Position numbers and translations under genes: made by a program. Source: an uncultured Lachnospiraceae bacterium (lineage in GTDB: Bacteria > Bacillota > Clostridia > Lachnospirales > Lachnospiraceae). From it: a stretch of DNA of 63,060 bases. Location: contig CAKRYR010000013.1 of NCBI GenBank assembly GCA_934432595.1, forward strand, positions 1 through 63,060, written 5' to 3'. The notes under the pieces were generated by a model. The model was not told the origin of the DNA. It searched no databases and saw nothing but the letters and a program-made list of their open reading frames with translations. Positions 25,876-34,857 of this stretch are shown one piece after another; positions within the stretch are counted from its first letter, which is position 1, and every line of letters starts with the position of its first letter.

Positions 25876-26632
25876 CTTTTAATTGTGGTACGTAATAATT
25901 ACTACCGTTGTTATTATCCCATTCTATATTACTATTATTTTTATAAATCTTATAACAATATTCTAATGAATCAGTTTCATAACCATGTACGGTAACATCA
26001 AAGTAATTTCTCATAGGTTTATCATTAACTACAATTGAATGATAATCCATTTTATCATATTTAACAGTATTCCAACTATCTAATGAATAACATAATTCAA
26101 TTTTAGAAATTTGTGCAGCTTCTTCTGGAGTCTTATCATATTCTACTGTATATGAACAAGGAACATTGGATGAAAAAACTTGAACATGATAATCATTATT
26201 TCCGTTATTAATCCATCCTTCACGATCTTGCCAAGTAATAAACTTGAAGCAGTAATCTATTGTATCACCTTCATTAACAGTAATTATGGTCTCATAAGTA
26301 TAGTAAGTTGTAAAAACTCCTGTTCCATACTGGAATGATCCTGTTCTTTCCATATTTTGTTCTTTTACATCTTGCCAGCCATTTACACCGTAGTGTAATA
26401 CACCTTGTTTACAATATTTAGGAGTATAATAGTTAGTAGACATAATAATTTTATATCTTATCTTCTTATTATTAGTATCTGTTGCTTTAACTTTATTATT
26501 TTTTTCCGTTGTAATAGTGGCATCAGTTGAATCAGATGCTTTTGATTTACTTATAGTATTAGGAATTAATATTCCAGTTGCTGATACTAATAAAACAGTT
26601 GTAATTAATAGTGTTAATATTTTCTTTTTCAT
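25862..26632 (-). CDS. Secreted protein with two starch-binding-like modules
   Basis: A signal peptide (MKKKILTLLITTVLLVSATG) is followed by a Ser/Thr-rich linker. Two carbohydrate-binding-like modules follow, one around VLHYGVNGWQDV to WINNGNNDYHVQV and one ending in WDNNNGSNYYVPQL. The HYGVNGW and WDNNNGxNY patterns recall CBM25/CBM21-type starch-binding domains. No catalytic domain is present in 256 residues, so it may display glycans or act as a carbohydrate-capture protein. It has its own promoter and a shared terminator with the HD gene. Confidence 0.75.
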   Translation of the reverse strand: MKKKILTLLITTVLLVSATGILIPNTISKSKASDSTDATITTEKNNKVKATDTNNKKIRYKIIMSTNYYTPKYCKQGVLHYGVNGWQDVKEQNMERTGSFQYGTGVFTTYYTYETIITVNEGDTIDYCFKFITWQDREGWINNGNNDYHVQVFSSNVPCSYTVEYDKTPEEAAQISKIELCYSLDSWNTVKYDKMDYHSIVVNDKPMRNYFDVTVHGYETDSLEYCYKIYKNNSNIEWDNNNGSNYYVPQLKEIED

Positions 26633-26675
26633 TATTTTCCTCCCGTATAAGTTCTTTTCATTAATTCCATTGTAT

Positions 26676-26704
26676 ATATTATCCTAAAATCCTTATAATT
26701 TCAA
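26676..26704 (-). promoter_or_regulatory. Promoter of the starch-binding-like gene
   Basis: Read on the minus strand, TTGAAA (26704-26699) and TAATAT (26681-26676) are 17 bases apart, about 45 bases upstream of the start codon. The rest of the gap to 27160 is extremely AT-rich, with several TGTAAA-type words around 26935-26990 and no other clear feature. Confidence 0.6.
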
Positions 26705-27159
26705 TATAATTATTAATTAAATGTTATTTTCTACATAATGAATGGAAACATCTTTTTTTTATTGTTTTATTTTATTAATAAAGATAAAAAAGAATAAAAT
26801 ATGACTATCATCTGATGTATATAATATACAAAAAAACATATATAGAATTATGCAAAATAACGAATAATTAAATTATTACAGATAAATAATATATTATATT
26901 TAGTAAATATTAATAAAAAAAGACAAAAAATTCTTTTACATGTAAGCAAATGTAATTAATTGTAAAAATATGTAAATAACGTCAAAAAATTGTTAGCTGC
27001 ATATGAAAATATTACTATAAAATATATTAAATTTTACGAAAATATTACAGAAGTATTGATTTTATCTCAAAAATATGGTAAAAATAAGTATAGGGTTTTG
27101 TAATTATAAGAGAAGGAATAGGTGTATAAGTTTTTTGATGCTAGATAAGGGGTATAGAT

Positions 27160-28476
27160 ATGGATAATTTAAGAAAAAGAGATTATGCAAATTTTAATAA
27201 TGGAAATCGTGATAATGTGCGATGTTCATCTCGTGATAGTTATGGAAATGTCCGCTCTGATAATAGAAACAGATACAATGCTAGGGATATAAGAGAGAAT
27301 AATGTGAATAGGTCTAATTCAGACAGGAATAGAGATTCTATGAAAAAAAATGTTCAAGTTCAATATAGCAACAGACCTAATAACAATAATAGGCCTAGAG
27401 GCAATTCTAATAATAGGTTGATTAATGCTTATGAAAATATTTCAAATACAGTTCAAAAAAAGTTTAATAATTCACTTTATAAAGGTGGAAAGAATGGTAA
27501 TAATGTAAAAAATGAAAATAATTCTGCAAAATTGGAAGAAGAATCACAGATAAATGTACCAAAGTCTGTATTTATATTTATTACAATAGCAGTTATATTT
27601 GCAACGGGATTAGTTGTTTTATTGACACAACCATCAGACAGTTCTAAGTCTTTAGTGTCAAATAATAAGAAAGACTCGAAAGAAGTTGTTAAACAAAATG
27701 GTGAAGAAGATGGTTTTCAAACATATGCAGAGATTTCTGAAGAGGAATTACAAGAAAAGTTGGATGAACTAGAAGATAGCGTGACTAGCGATGAAACAGA
27801 AAACTCTCAAACAAGTGAGAATAGAACAACAGATACAGATAATAAAAAAACGACACCGTCAAAACTAGCACAGAGTGATTCAAATAGTAATAAAACATCT
27901 GTGCAAGGAAGTAGTAATACAACAACAGGCAATTCTAATGATACACAATATAGTACAACAAATAAAAATTCAACTATTAATACAAATGTTCCTAGAGCAA
28001 CAATCAAACCAGATAGTGATGATGAAGAGGATGACGAGGAATTGATAGATGATTCGTCAGATGAAGGAACATTTACATTACCATGTAGCATACCAGCACA
28101 AGGTGGCTTATATAGATGTGTGTATTCATATGCATCTGTGGGAAGTGATGGTAGATTCGTTAAGTATACCAATTATGTTAATGAACCTTATGGCGCTAGC
28201 ATTCAAAAGAAAGATTTAAATGGTATGTGGTTAGTATCTAAGGGATTGGCTTTATCAGAATCTTCAGTTTCTAATGTGTATGCTTATAGAAATGGAATTA
28301 GAGTGGATGTATGTAAAATAACAATTTATGTTAACAGAACAACGAAAAAGAGATGTATGTATGCAATTAAAGATACGGTAGTTCCATTTACAGATGGTAG
28401 TTATAAAATAAAAGGAACAAGTTCATACATAACATCATTAACTGTTACTAAAGATGTAACATTGGTAGAATATTAA
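27160..28476 (+). CDS. Single-pass membrane protein with Asn/Arg-rich N-terminus
   Basis: The 438-residue protein has no signal peptide. Residues 1-125 are Asn/Arg-rich and basic (RPNNNNRPRGNSNNRL), presumably cytoplasmic. One helix follows near 138-160 (VFIFITIAVIFATGLVVLL). A long Ser/Thr/Glu/Asp-rich stalk runs to about 305 (DSDDEEDDEELIDDSSDEG), ending in a compact C-terminal domain of about 130 residues with the motif DLNGMW. The downstream gene, 15 bases away, has the same plan. I do not recognise the family; nucleic-acid or polymer binding by the basic tail is only a guess. Confidence 0.7.
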   Translation: MDNLRKRDYANFNNGNRDNVRCSSRDSYGNVRSDNRNRYNARDIRENNVNRSNSDRNRDSMKKNVQVQYSNRPNNNNRPRGNSNNRLINAYENISNTVQKKFNNSLYKGGKNGNNVKNENNSAKLEEESQINVPKSVFIFITIAVIFATGLVVLLTQPSDSSKSLVSNNKKDSKEVVKQNGEEDGFQTYAEISEEELQEKLDELEDSVTSDETENSQTSENRTTDTDNKKTTPSKLAQSDSNSNKTSVQGSSNTTTGNSNDTQYSTTNKNSTINTNVPRATIKPDSDDEEDDEELIDDSSDEGTFTLPCSIPAQGGLYRCVYSYASVGSDGRFVKYTNYVNEPYGASIQKKDLNGMWLVSKGLALSESSVSNVYAYRNGIRVDVCKITIYVNRTTKKRCMYAIKDTVVPFTDGSYKIKGTSSYITSLTVTKDVTLVEY

Positions 28477-28491
28477 ATGTGAGGGATTATT

Positions 28492-29769
28492 ATGAGTGTT
28501 AAGGGGAAAATTTATGGTAAGTATCTAAAAAGAGCAAAGTATGTTGTAAAAGGTAAAAAATTAAAATCGCCGATTGCAACTATACAAAAAAGAGAAATCA
28601 TGGCTCAGTCAAAAAATAAGGTTGATTACATTGAAAAACCTGTATGTAATAATGCAAGTTCAGATGTAAACAAAGCAAATTATGTAACTGCCCAAGCAGT
28701 CAAGACAAATAATCAGGTATCATCTACAGCTACAGCAATTGTCAAATCTCCAGTATCAAATGGTAAGCAACAAAATATGAAAAAAAAGGAAAATGATATA
28801 TCATTTGCACAGTTAGGTCAGAAAATTATTGAAGGAGAAGATAGCTCAAAAAATTCTAAGAGTGATTCTAAAACGTTGATGTTTGTTATTGTATCGTTGG
28901 CGATAATTATTGTAGCAGGTATGGTTAAGGTAGGTTCAATGGTTTATAGCGAAATGTCACCAAAGGGAAATGTTGCAAGTACTAAAGAAAAGAAAGATAA
29001 TAATGATGAATTATCGAAGTTCTTATTAGGCGGAGGAGATAATTCTGATGAGAATATTGTAGATGAGGCAGAGGCTACAGTAGAACCTACACAAAAACCA
29101 GAGATAACAGATGAGAAAAATAATAAAGAAGATAAGACTAAGGATGATAATAAAGAAGAAATTTTGTTAACAGAGAATGATAAAGTAGTGAATAATAATG
29201 ATGATAATAATCAAAGAAGCGATTTTGTTAATCCCAATAATATTCTTGATTATTTAAATCAATCATCACCTACAGCAACACCATCCAAAAAGCCAATAAC
29301 ACCGTCAACACCAACAGCACCAACAGCTCAGCCTAAACCTCCTATTACAGCAGGAGATAATAATTCTACTAATTATACTGAGATAGGAAGTGTTTCAAGT
29401 GCTTGTAATATATATCATGTATCAAAAACAAGTATTAGGTCATCGGCTATTAGAAGTTATAAATATTCAAAATACAAAATTGAAGGTGGTAAGGTTAAAG
29501 TGCCAACATCTGATTTAAACGGAATTTGGTTTTATGATGATGGTTCGGGAATTAAGGTTCTTAAGGGATATGAAAATGGTAATAGCGTGTATATTAATAT
29601 TGCAAGTTTATATGAAAAAGAAGATGGAGATTACGTATTTAAAGAAAAAATTTATGTTATCACGGCTCATTATATAGAGTTAGATGACGAATATTCAAAA
29701 GACAAAGACGCTGAAAAAGGTGATAAGAAATTTTTAATGGATAATGACTATAATCTATATAAAGTTTAA
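28492..29769 (+). CDS. Second single-pass membrane protein of the same design
   Basis: The 425-residue protein has a basic N-terminus (Lys-rich, residues 1-120), a single helix near 128-146 (LMFVIVSLAIIIVAGMVKV), an acidic Asp/Asn/Glu stalk, a Pro/Thr-rich stretch (TPSTPTAPTAQPKPP) and a C-terminal domain of about 125 residues containing DLNGIW. The same order and the DLNG(M/I)W motif in the upstream gene suggest an old duplication. AGGGG-type spacing (GTGAGGG) precedes the ATG. The pair is probably one transcript closed by the terminator at 29774. Confidence 0.7.
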   Translation: MSVKGKIYGKYLKRAKYVVKGKKLKSPIATIQKREIMAQSKNKVDYIEKPVCNNASSDVNKANYVTAQAVKTNNQVSSTATAIVKSPVSNGKQQNMKKKENDISFAQLGQKIIEGEDSSKNSKSDSKTLMFVIVSLAIIIVAGMVKVGSMVYSEMSPKGNVASTKEKKDNNDELSKFLLGGGDNSDENIVDEAEATVEPTQKPEITDEKNNKEDKTKDDNKEEILLTENDKVVNNNDDNNQRSDFVNPNNILDYLNQSSPTATPSKKPITPSTPTAPTAQPKPPITAGDNNSTNYTEIGSVSSACNIYHVSKTSIRSSAIRSYKYSKYKIEGGKVKVPTSDLNGIWFYDDGSGIKVLKGYENGNSVYINIASLYEKEDGDYVFKEKIYVITAHYIELDDEYSKDKDAEKGDKKFLMDNDYNLYKV

Positions 29770-29773
29770 AGAG

Positions 29774-29821
29774 AACAAAAGAGCAAAGGTCCTAACAAAT
29801 AGGGATCTTTGTTCTTTTGTT
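29774..29821 (+). terminator. Terminator after the membrane-protein pair
   Basis: AACAAAAGAGCAAAGGTCCTA and TAGGGATCTTTGTTCTTTTG form a long, nearly perfect stem, with the T-rich arm acting as the tract. Confidence 0.85.
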
Positions 29822-29918
29822 ATTGCATTTCCGATAGCGGGTAAAAAAGCTGAAAATACCTCCTTATTTTCCTTATAACAGAAAAATGTAAATTCTTGAA
29901 AATATTTGTAAAAAAACA

Positions 29919-29946
29919 TTTACATCCACGAAAAATGTTATATAAT
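29919..29946 (+). promoter_or_regulatory. Promoter of the winged-helix gene
   Basis: TTTACA at 29919-29924 and TATAAT at 29941-29946 are 16 bases apart and about 30 bases before the start codon. Confidence 0.65.
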
Positions 29947-29979
29947 GTATACTAGTAATGTTTTTTTGAGGTGCAAGTG

Positions 29980-30885
29980 ATGACTGATAAAGAGAAAAAA
30001 ATTTTAGAGGTATTAAAAAATAGTGAGAATGCATTATCAGCTAAAGAGATAGCTGTTATGATGTATGGACCAGATTCAACACAGCAACTTGTATATAGTA
30101 AGTTGTTGAAGTTAGAAGCATTAGGTTATGTTGAAAAATTTTATTCAAAGAGATCATATAAGTTTATAATAACAGGTGAGGGAGAAACAATTAAATTGCC
30201 TGATACAGAAGAGTTAACGCCAAAGGAAGAGGTAGTTAGTAAAGAATCACAAGTTAAAACAAAGAGACTTCCAAGAAAAGAATATAACGTATATGAGAGA
30301 GAGAATTTTTTAAAGTTACAGTTTAATGAAGTATGGTCTTCTATACTAAAAGAGAAGAAAGATTATTATTCATATATGGATGATCATAGCTTAGATTTAT
30401 TGAAAAATGCTGTATCTAATCTTGAAAATATTAATACTTTAAAGACTACTCTTTCATACATATCTAAGTTAAAACAAATATTTGATATAAGTGATAAGGA
30501 AGTAAATGCTATTGAAGAGAGTGTAAGAACTACTTCTCCATATTATGAAGGATATGATGTTGAGCATAAAGGTCTTATAAATGTAATAGCAGAGATTAAA
30601 TGTAATATGCCTGTTAATAATAGTAATAAATTTGAGACAGTACAGATTAATGAGATTAAGAGAGATTTAGAATATCTTATAAATGGTAAGGAAAAGTCTA
30701 AGATAAAAAATATTGATAATTTCTATAAATTCTTGGTTATTAAGAAACATGGCAAGAATTTAGCATATGCAGTTGAGGATCTTATTAAGACGCTTCCTAT
30801 AGAGATATCAAAGTTCCTTCTATTTTATAGAGAAGGTATGGTAATGTCTAAAGATTATGTATATATTTATATATTAGAGAAATAA
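29980..30885 (+). CDS. Protein with N-terminal winged helix-turn-helix
   Basis: The first 65 residues read as a winged helix (ILEVLKNSENALSAKEIAVM, LVYSKLLKLEALGYVEKF), as in MarR-like or replication-type DNA-binding proteins. The remaining 235 residues are helical and charged, without a domain I know. The ATG at 29980 follows GAGGTG; a GTG at 29971 overlaps that binding site and is unlikely. It has its own promoter. Its target is unknown. Confidence 0.7.
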   Translation: MTDKEKKILEVLKNSENALSAKEIAVMMYGPDSTQQLVYSKLLKLEALGYVEKFYSKRSYKFIITGEGETIKLPDTEELTPKEEVVSKESQVKTKRLPRKEYNVYERENFLKLQFNEVWSSILKEKKDYYSYMDDHSLDLLKNAVSNLENINTLKTTLSYISKLKQIFDISDKEVNAIEESVRTTSPYYEGYDVEHKGLINVIAEIKCNMPVNNSNKFETVQINEIKRDLEYLINGKEKSKIKNIDNFYKFLVIKKHGKNLAYAVEDLIKTLPIEISKFLLFYREGMVMSKDYVYIYILEK

Positions 30886-30902
30886 TACTTTTTATTTTTT
30901 TT

Positions 30903-30921
30903 GGAGGGGCTTCGCCCCTCC
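30903..30921. other. GC-rich hairpin with a TTC loop
   Basis: GGAGGGGC and GCCCCTCC form a perfect stem, unusually GC-rich for this window. The T-run lies on the wrong side (before it) for a classical plus-strand terminator, so its role is uncertain. Confidence 0.6.
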
Positions 30922-31036
30922 ATTGTTGTAGTTGCCACAAATCATGAGTATATAGTATGGAACGAAGAGAGTCAATATTATATTATGAAGCTATAGTATA
31001 TATAAATTGAAAAAAACATAGAAATAGATAAACAAG

Positions 31037-31080
31037 GCAGAGCAAGTCCCTCACTCATGAGGAACTTGCTCTGCTTTGTT
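31037..31080. terminator. Convergent terminator
   Basis: GCAGAGCAAGTCCCTC (31037-31052) and GAGGAACTTGCTCTGC (31059-31074) pair with one mismatch. T-rich DNA follows on the plus strand, and A-rich DNA precedes it, so it can serve both the winged-helix gene and the minus-strand gene ending at 31083. Confidence 0.85.
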
Positions 31081-31082
31081 AT

Positions 31083-31604
31083 TTATGAATTAATATAATC
31101 CTTTATTAAATTCTTACTATATAATAAGCTTTCATAATATTCGTTTGTTTCGTGTGATAATTCGATTATTTCATCTAATGTTGTGTGTATGTCTGAGGAG
31201 TTCTTTTCGCCTAATGAGCCAAGTAGTGGAATAGAGCAGATAAAGTCTATATTACGTGCTTTCTTGGATAGTCGTTCTGATTCACGACGTAATTCATATA
31301 GGGTATTATCTGCTTCGGCACGTGCTTCATCCGCAGATTCTGCAATATCTTTAGCTTCGTTAGTTAATTCTTCTTGCATATTCTCTACAGCAGAATCTAT
31401 TGCCTTCTGAAATTCATTAGGCAAATCATCTGGTAACATCTTCATACCCTTTTTTAATTCCTTTATTCTTTTTATAACTTGTTTTGCACGCTCACTTAGT
31501 TCAATAGACTTCTGTTCAGAAATATCACGCTGTTCACAAAAACTAGTTAACTTATCATCTATTTTCTTATGTGGCATGCTTGAATCGTTAAATATTTTAA
31601 ACAT
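31083..31604 (-). CDS. Coiled-coil hypothetical protein
   Basis: The 173-residue protein is almost entirely helical and highly charged, with long heptad-like stretches (AIDSAVENMQEELTNEAKDI, ELRRESERLSKKAR). There is no signal peptide. The ATG at 31604 follows GAGGTG; longer readings to 31625 lack a binding site. I do not recognise the family. It stands alone between a convergent gene and the flagellar block. Confidence 0.65.
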   Translation of the reverse strand: MFKIFNDSSMPHKKIDDKLTSFCEQRDISEQKSIELSERAKQVIKRIKELKKGMKMLPDDLPNEFQKAIDSAVENMQEELTNEAKDIAESADEARAEADNTLYELRRESERLSKKARNIDFICSIPLLGSLGEKNSSDIHTTLDEIIELSHETNEYYESLLYSKNLIKDYINS

Positions 31605-31903
31605 ACCGCACCTCATATAAAACATGAATTAAATTGTAAGAAATTTATGTTATTTTCGAAAAATAATTTATATAATAAACGTTAAATAATTATACCTAAA
31701 AATGTAAAAAATGTCAAATAATAGGGCATGATTTCCAATAGTTTTAAAAGGGTTTAAAGTGCGTTGAATAGCAGAAAACGGTTACCTAATGGTAACAATT
31801 GTATTAATTGAATGTTAAATTTACATTTATAAGTAATACTTATCATAATTATCTAAAAAAATAATAATTTTTTGCATATTTTACTAGCAAATTTCTGAAA
31901 ATT

Positions 31904-31935
31904 TGGTATAATGTTATATGTAAAGCGTCCGATAA
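31904..31935 (+). promoter_or_regulatory. Candidate overlapping SigmaA and SigmaD promoters of flgM
   Basis: TGGTATAAT at 31904-31912 is an extended -10 box. TAAT at 31909-31912, then 15 bases, then TCCGATAA at 31928-31935 closely matches the flagellar sigma factor consensus TAAA-N15-GCCGATAT. flgM is a usual target of that sigma factor. The remaining 31605-31900 stretch is AT-rich with TGTAAA-type words and nothing else I can name. Confidence 0.5.
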
Positions 31936-31999
31936 ATATAGTAAGGAAGCTAGTAATAAATGATTAAAATATTAAAAGGGAGAAATGGAGTGAAATAAT

Positions 32000-32269
32000 A
32001 TGAGGATTGATGCATACAACAAAATTAATCAAATGCAATCAGTGAGTAAAATTAATAAGGTGTCAAAGAAGGGTACTGTTTCACAAACCGATAAACTTGA
32101 GATATCTCAAGCAGGGAAGGACTATCAAGTCGCTAAACAAGCTGTTAAAGAGGCATCTGATATCAGGGTAGACTTAGTTAATGACATTAAGGAGCGTTTA
32201 GCAAACGGTACTTATAACGTTAGTGACGAAGATTTCGCAGATAAACTTTTAGAGAAATACTGCGGTTAA
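32000..32269 (+). CDS. flgM: Anti-sigma-28 factor FlgM
   Basis: FlgM holds the flagellar sigma factor until the hook-basal body exports it. The 89-residue protein has the family's C-terminal sigma-binding helices (VDLVNDIKERLANGTYNVSD, DFADKLLEKY) and the Ser/Gln-rich mid-part (SQTDKLEISQAGKDYQ). It heads a run of late flagellar genes, as usual. Confidence 0.93.
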   Translation: MRIDAYNKINQMQSVSKINKVSKKGTVSQTDKLEISQAGKDYQVAKQAVKEASDIRVDLVNDIKERLANGTYNVSDEDFADKLLEKYCG

Positions 32270-32292
32270 AAAGTTTAACAACTGATTACAAC

Positions 32293-32415
32293 AATAACGA
32301 AGTGTAATGATTGAAGAAATTATTGCCGAAGATATTTGTATGATTGGCTATTTGTAGAAATGGTCGAATGTATAAATGAAGGTAATAGGACTTCTAATTA
32401 CACTTCGTTATTTTG
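32293..32415. other. Long hairpin in the flgM-flgN gap
   Basis: AATAACGAAGTGTAAT (32293-32308) and ATTACACTTCGTTATT (32397-32412) are perfect 16-base inverted copies 88 bases apart. Pairing continues weakly inward (ATTGCC with GGTAAT). T-rich sequence follows, so it may act as a partial terminator that lowers flgN and later genes, but the large loop is unusual. Confidence 0.65.
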
Positions 32416-32478
32416 TTTATGGTTAGATTATTTCCAATTTAAAAAAGTTGGAATGAAAATTGCAGGAGGTGCGTAATA

Positions 32479-33000
32479 TTGGCAAGCATGATGGAGAACT
32501 TAATAGGTGTATTACAGGAGGAGTTAGAGGCATATAAGGAGTTCATACCGATTTTACAAAATAAGACTGTTGCAATAATAAAAAATAAAATTGAAGATCT
32601 ACAGAGTATTTCTAATCAAGAGCAATTTTATCTAGATAAAATTAATTGTTTAGAAAACAAAAGAGAAGAAATAGTTAAAAATATAGCAATTGTGTTCGAT
32701 AAAGACTATAAGAATTTAAATATTAAGACGATAATTAAGATGCTTGATAAGCAACCGAAGGATCAGTTCGCTTTATCAAAGCTACATGATGAATTAATAT
32801 CTACAGTCAAGGTGATAATGGATATTAATGAACATAATCAATCTTTAATAGAACAATCCCTAGAAATGATAGAATTCAATATGAATGTCATTAAGAGCAC
32901 ATGGATGTCGCCAGGGAGCAACAATTACGATAAGGGCGCAAATGTAAGCGGGGCTTTAGTCAGTAGTTTGGGAGACAGAGCTTTTGATGCGAAACAGTAG
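32479..33000 (+). CDS. flgN: FlgN-family flagellar export chaperone
   Basis: FlgN escorts the hook-filament junction proteins FlgK and FlgL to the export machine. This 173-residue helical protein begins MENLIGVLQEELEAYKEF after a short lead and sits directly before flgK, the usual order. AGGAGG at 32464-32469 best fits a TTG start at 32479; an ATG at 32488 is too far from it but would give the more typical N-terminus. Confidence 0.9.
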   Translation: MASMMENLIGVLQEELEAYKEFIPILQNKTVAIIKNKIEDLQSISNQEQFYLDKINCLENKREEIVKNIAIVFDKDYKNLNIKTIIKMLDKQPKDQFALSKLHDELISTVKVIMDINEHNQSLIEQSLEMIEFNMNVIKSTWMSPGSNNYDKGANVSGALVSSLGDRAFDAKQ

Positions 33001-33014
33001 AATGAGGTGATTCT

Positions 33015-34838
33015 ATGGGCAATATTATGACAAGTATGTGGACTGCAGTGGCTGGATTACAAACTAACCAGTCTGCTCTTAATACGTCTGCACATAATGT
33101 AATGAATGCCAACACGGAAGGCTACACTCGTCAGCAAAGCATGATGGTTGACAGTCATTATAATAAGATAACTACGAATAATAAGGATTTTGTAATAGGA
33201 ACTGGTACAGTTGTTAATTCAATAAGACAGATTAGAAACCAGTTCTATGATGCTGCCTATAGGCAAGAGGTTGGTAGAGAAGGATTCTATCAGGCACAAT
33301 ATGAGACAATTATGGAAATTGAGGATCTATTTGGTGAAGTAAATGGTGTAGAATATCAAACTACTATTGAAGATTTATGGCAAGCAATGCAAGAATTGGC
33401 AAAATCACCAGATAGTCTTGTTACTAGAAGTACAGTTGTAAATGCAGCACAGGATTTTCTAACAAGGTCTAAAGATATATATAGTCAGTTATGTAAATAC
33501 CAAGAAGATTTGAATACAAAGATAAAAGATAATGTAGATAAGGTAAATGATTTAGGAAATAAAATATATAACCTTAATATAAAGATATCTAATATAGAGG
33601 TAGCTGGAGTTGAAAATGCAAATGATTTAAGAGACCAGAGAAATATGTATCTTGATGAGTTATCTAAGATAATAGATATAGATTATCGAGAAGAAGCCAA
33701 TGGTGCAGTTACAGTAATTGCAGAAGGATGTAATTTTATTACGAGTATGGGTGTTAAAGAGATTGGACTTAGAAAAAATGATTCTACATCAGACTTAGTT
33801 ACTCCATATTGGCCAGCGTATAAAGAGGATGTATATAATCAACAAGACTTTGCAAATATTACTCAAAAATCAGATGTAGGCTACTTAAAAGGATTATTAA
33901 TGGCAAGAGGAGATAGAGTAGCCAACGTATTAGATATGCCAGTAGAACCTAAAGAAAGTGATTATTCAACATCTGCAGCTTATGATAATGCTATGAATAG
34001 GTATCTTACAGCTACGCGTGAGTATATGAATACAATTGATACTTCCTCTATGATGTCAGTAATGACTCAATTTGATAATTTAGTATCAAATATTGCTAAG
34101 GCAATTGATAATGTATTATCGCCAAATACAACAATGCAAGTATTAGTTGATGATGGAAATGGTGGATATAGAACAGAGACGATAACTGTATTAGATGAGA
34201 AAAATGCACCTGTGGGTATGGATGAGGATGCTACTATGGGAGAAGGATTATTTGAACGTGTAGGTGTAGATAGGTATACAACGACTAAGGTTAAAGTATA
34301 TAGAACAGATGAAAATGGACAATATGTTTATGACAATAATAGAAACCGTATAGTAGATGAAATAGAAGTAAGAAAATATACAGAAGAGGATCCTAGTAAA
34401 AAGGCATCTTTATATACAATTACAGAATTAAATGTTAATAAAGAGATTATACGTAATTATTCAAAATTGCCACTAAGTACTCTTGAAAATGACCGTGAAT
34501 ATGGCTATAACAGTGTAGTTGTTGATTTGGTTGATATATGGGATGAAGAATTCTCAAAGATATCACCAGATAAAATGACACATTATAATTTCCAAGATTT
34601 CTATAAGGCAATGATAGATGATATAGGTAATGTTGGTGTGTCGGTAAAAATGATGATGGAAAGCCAACAATCAATGGTAGATAGTGCACAAGATAAAAGA
34701 GATAATTATATGGGTGTATCAACAGATGAGGAATTATCTTCATTAATGAAGGCACAAAATGCATATAATGCAAGCTCTAGATTTTTCAATGTAGTTAATA
34801 GTATGTTAGAAACTTTAGTTTTAGGATTAGGCAATTAG
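33015..34838 (+). CDS. flgK: Flagellar hook-associated protein 1, first copy
   Basis: FlgK joins hook to filament. The N-terminal axial-protein segment (SALNTSAHNVMNANTEGYTR) and the C-terminal helix (EELSSLMKAQNAYNASSRFF) are both present, separated by a variable domain that includes an unusual stretch around residues 370-480. The length of 607 residues is within the family range. A second flgK follows 20 bases later. Having both termini suggests it is functional. Confidence 0.95.
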   Translation: MGNIMTSMWTAVAGLQTNQSALNTSAHNVMNANTEGYTRQQSMMVDSHYNKITTNNKDFVIGTGTVVNSIRQIRNQFYDAAYRQEVGREGFYQAQYETIMEIEDLFGEVNGVEYQTTIEDLWQAMQELAKSPDSLVTRSTVVNAAQDFLTRSKDIYSQLCKYQEDLNTKIKDNVDKVNDLGNKIYNLNIKISNIEVAGVENANDLRDQRNMYLDELSKIIDIDYREEANGAVTVIAEGCNFITSMGVKEIGLRKNDSTSDLVTPYWPAYKEDVYNQQDFANITQKSDVGYLKGLLMARGDRVANVLDMPVEPKESDYSTSAAYDNAMNRYLTATREYMNTIDTSSMMSVMTQFDNLVSNIAKAIDNVLSPNTTMQVLVDDGNGGYRTETITVLDEKNAPVGMDEDATMGEGLFERVGVDRYTTTKVKVYRTDENGQYVYDNNRNRIVDEIEVRKYTEEDPSKKASLYTITELNVNKEIIRNYSKLPLSTLENDREYGYNSVVVDLVDIWDEEFSKISPDKMTHYNFQDFYKAMIDDIGNVGVSVKMMMESQQSMVDSAQDKRDNYMGVSTDEELSSLMKAQNAYNASSRFFNVVNSMLETLVLGLGN

Positions 34839-34857
34839 AAAGTAAAGGAGAGATAGT

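Noticed and set aside
27807..28172. Long minus-strand ORF of 121 residues
   Set aside because: It is the antisense of the Ser/Thr/Asp-rich stalk of the plus-strand membrane protein, giving a Val/Leu/Ser artefact without a binding site.
30903..30921. Ordinary terminator at the GC-rich hairpin
   Set aside because: The T-run precedes the stem on the plus strand and no T-run follows, so I listed it only as a hairpin.
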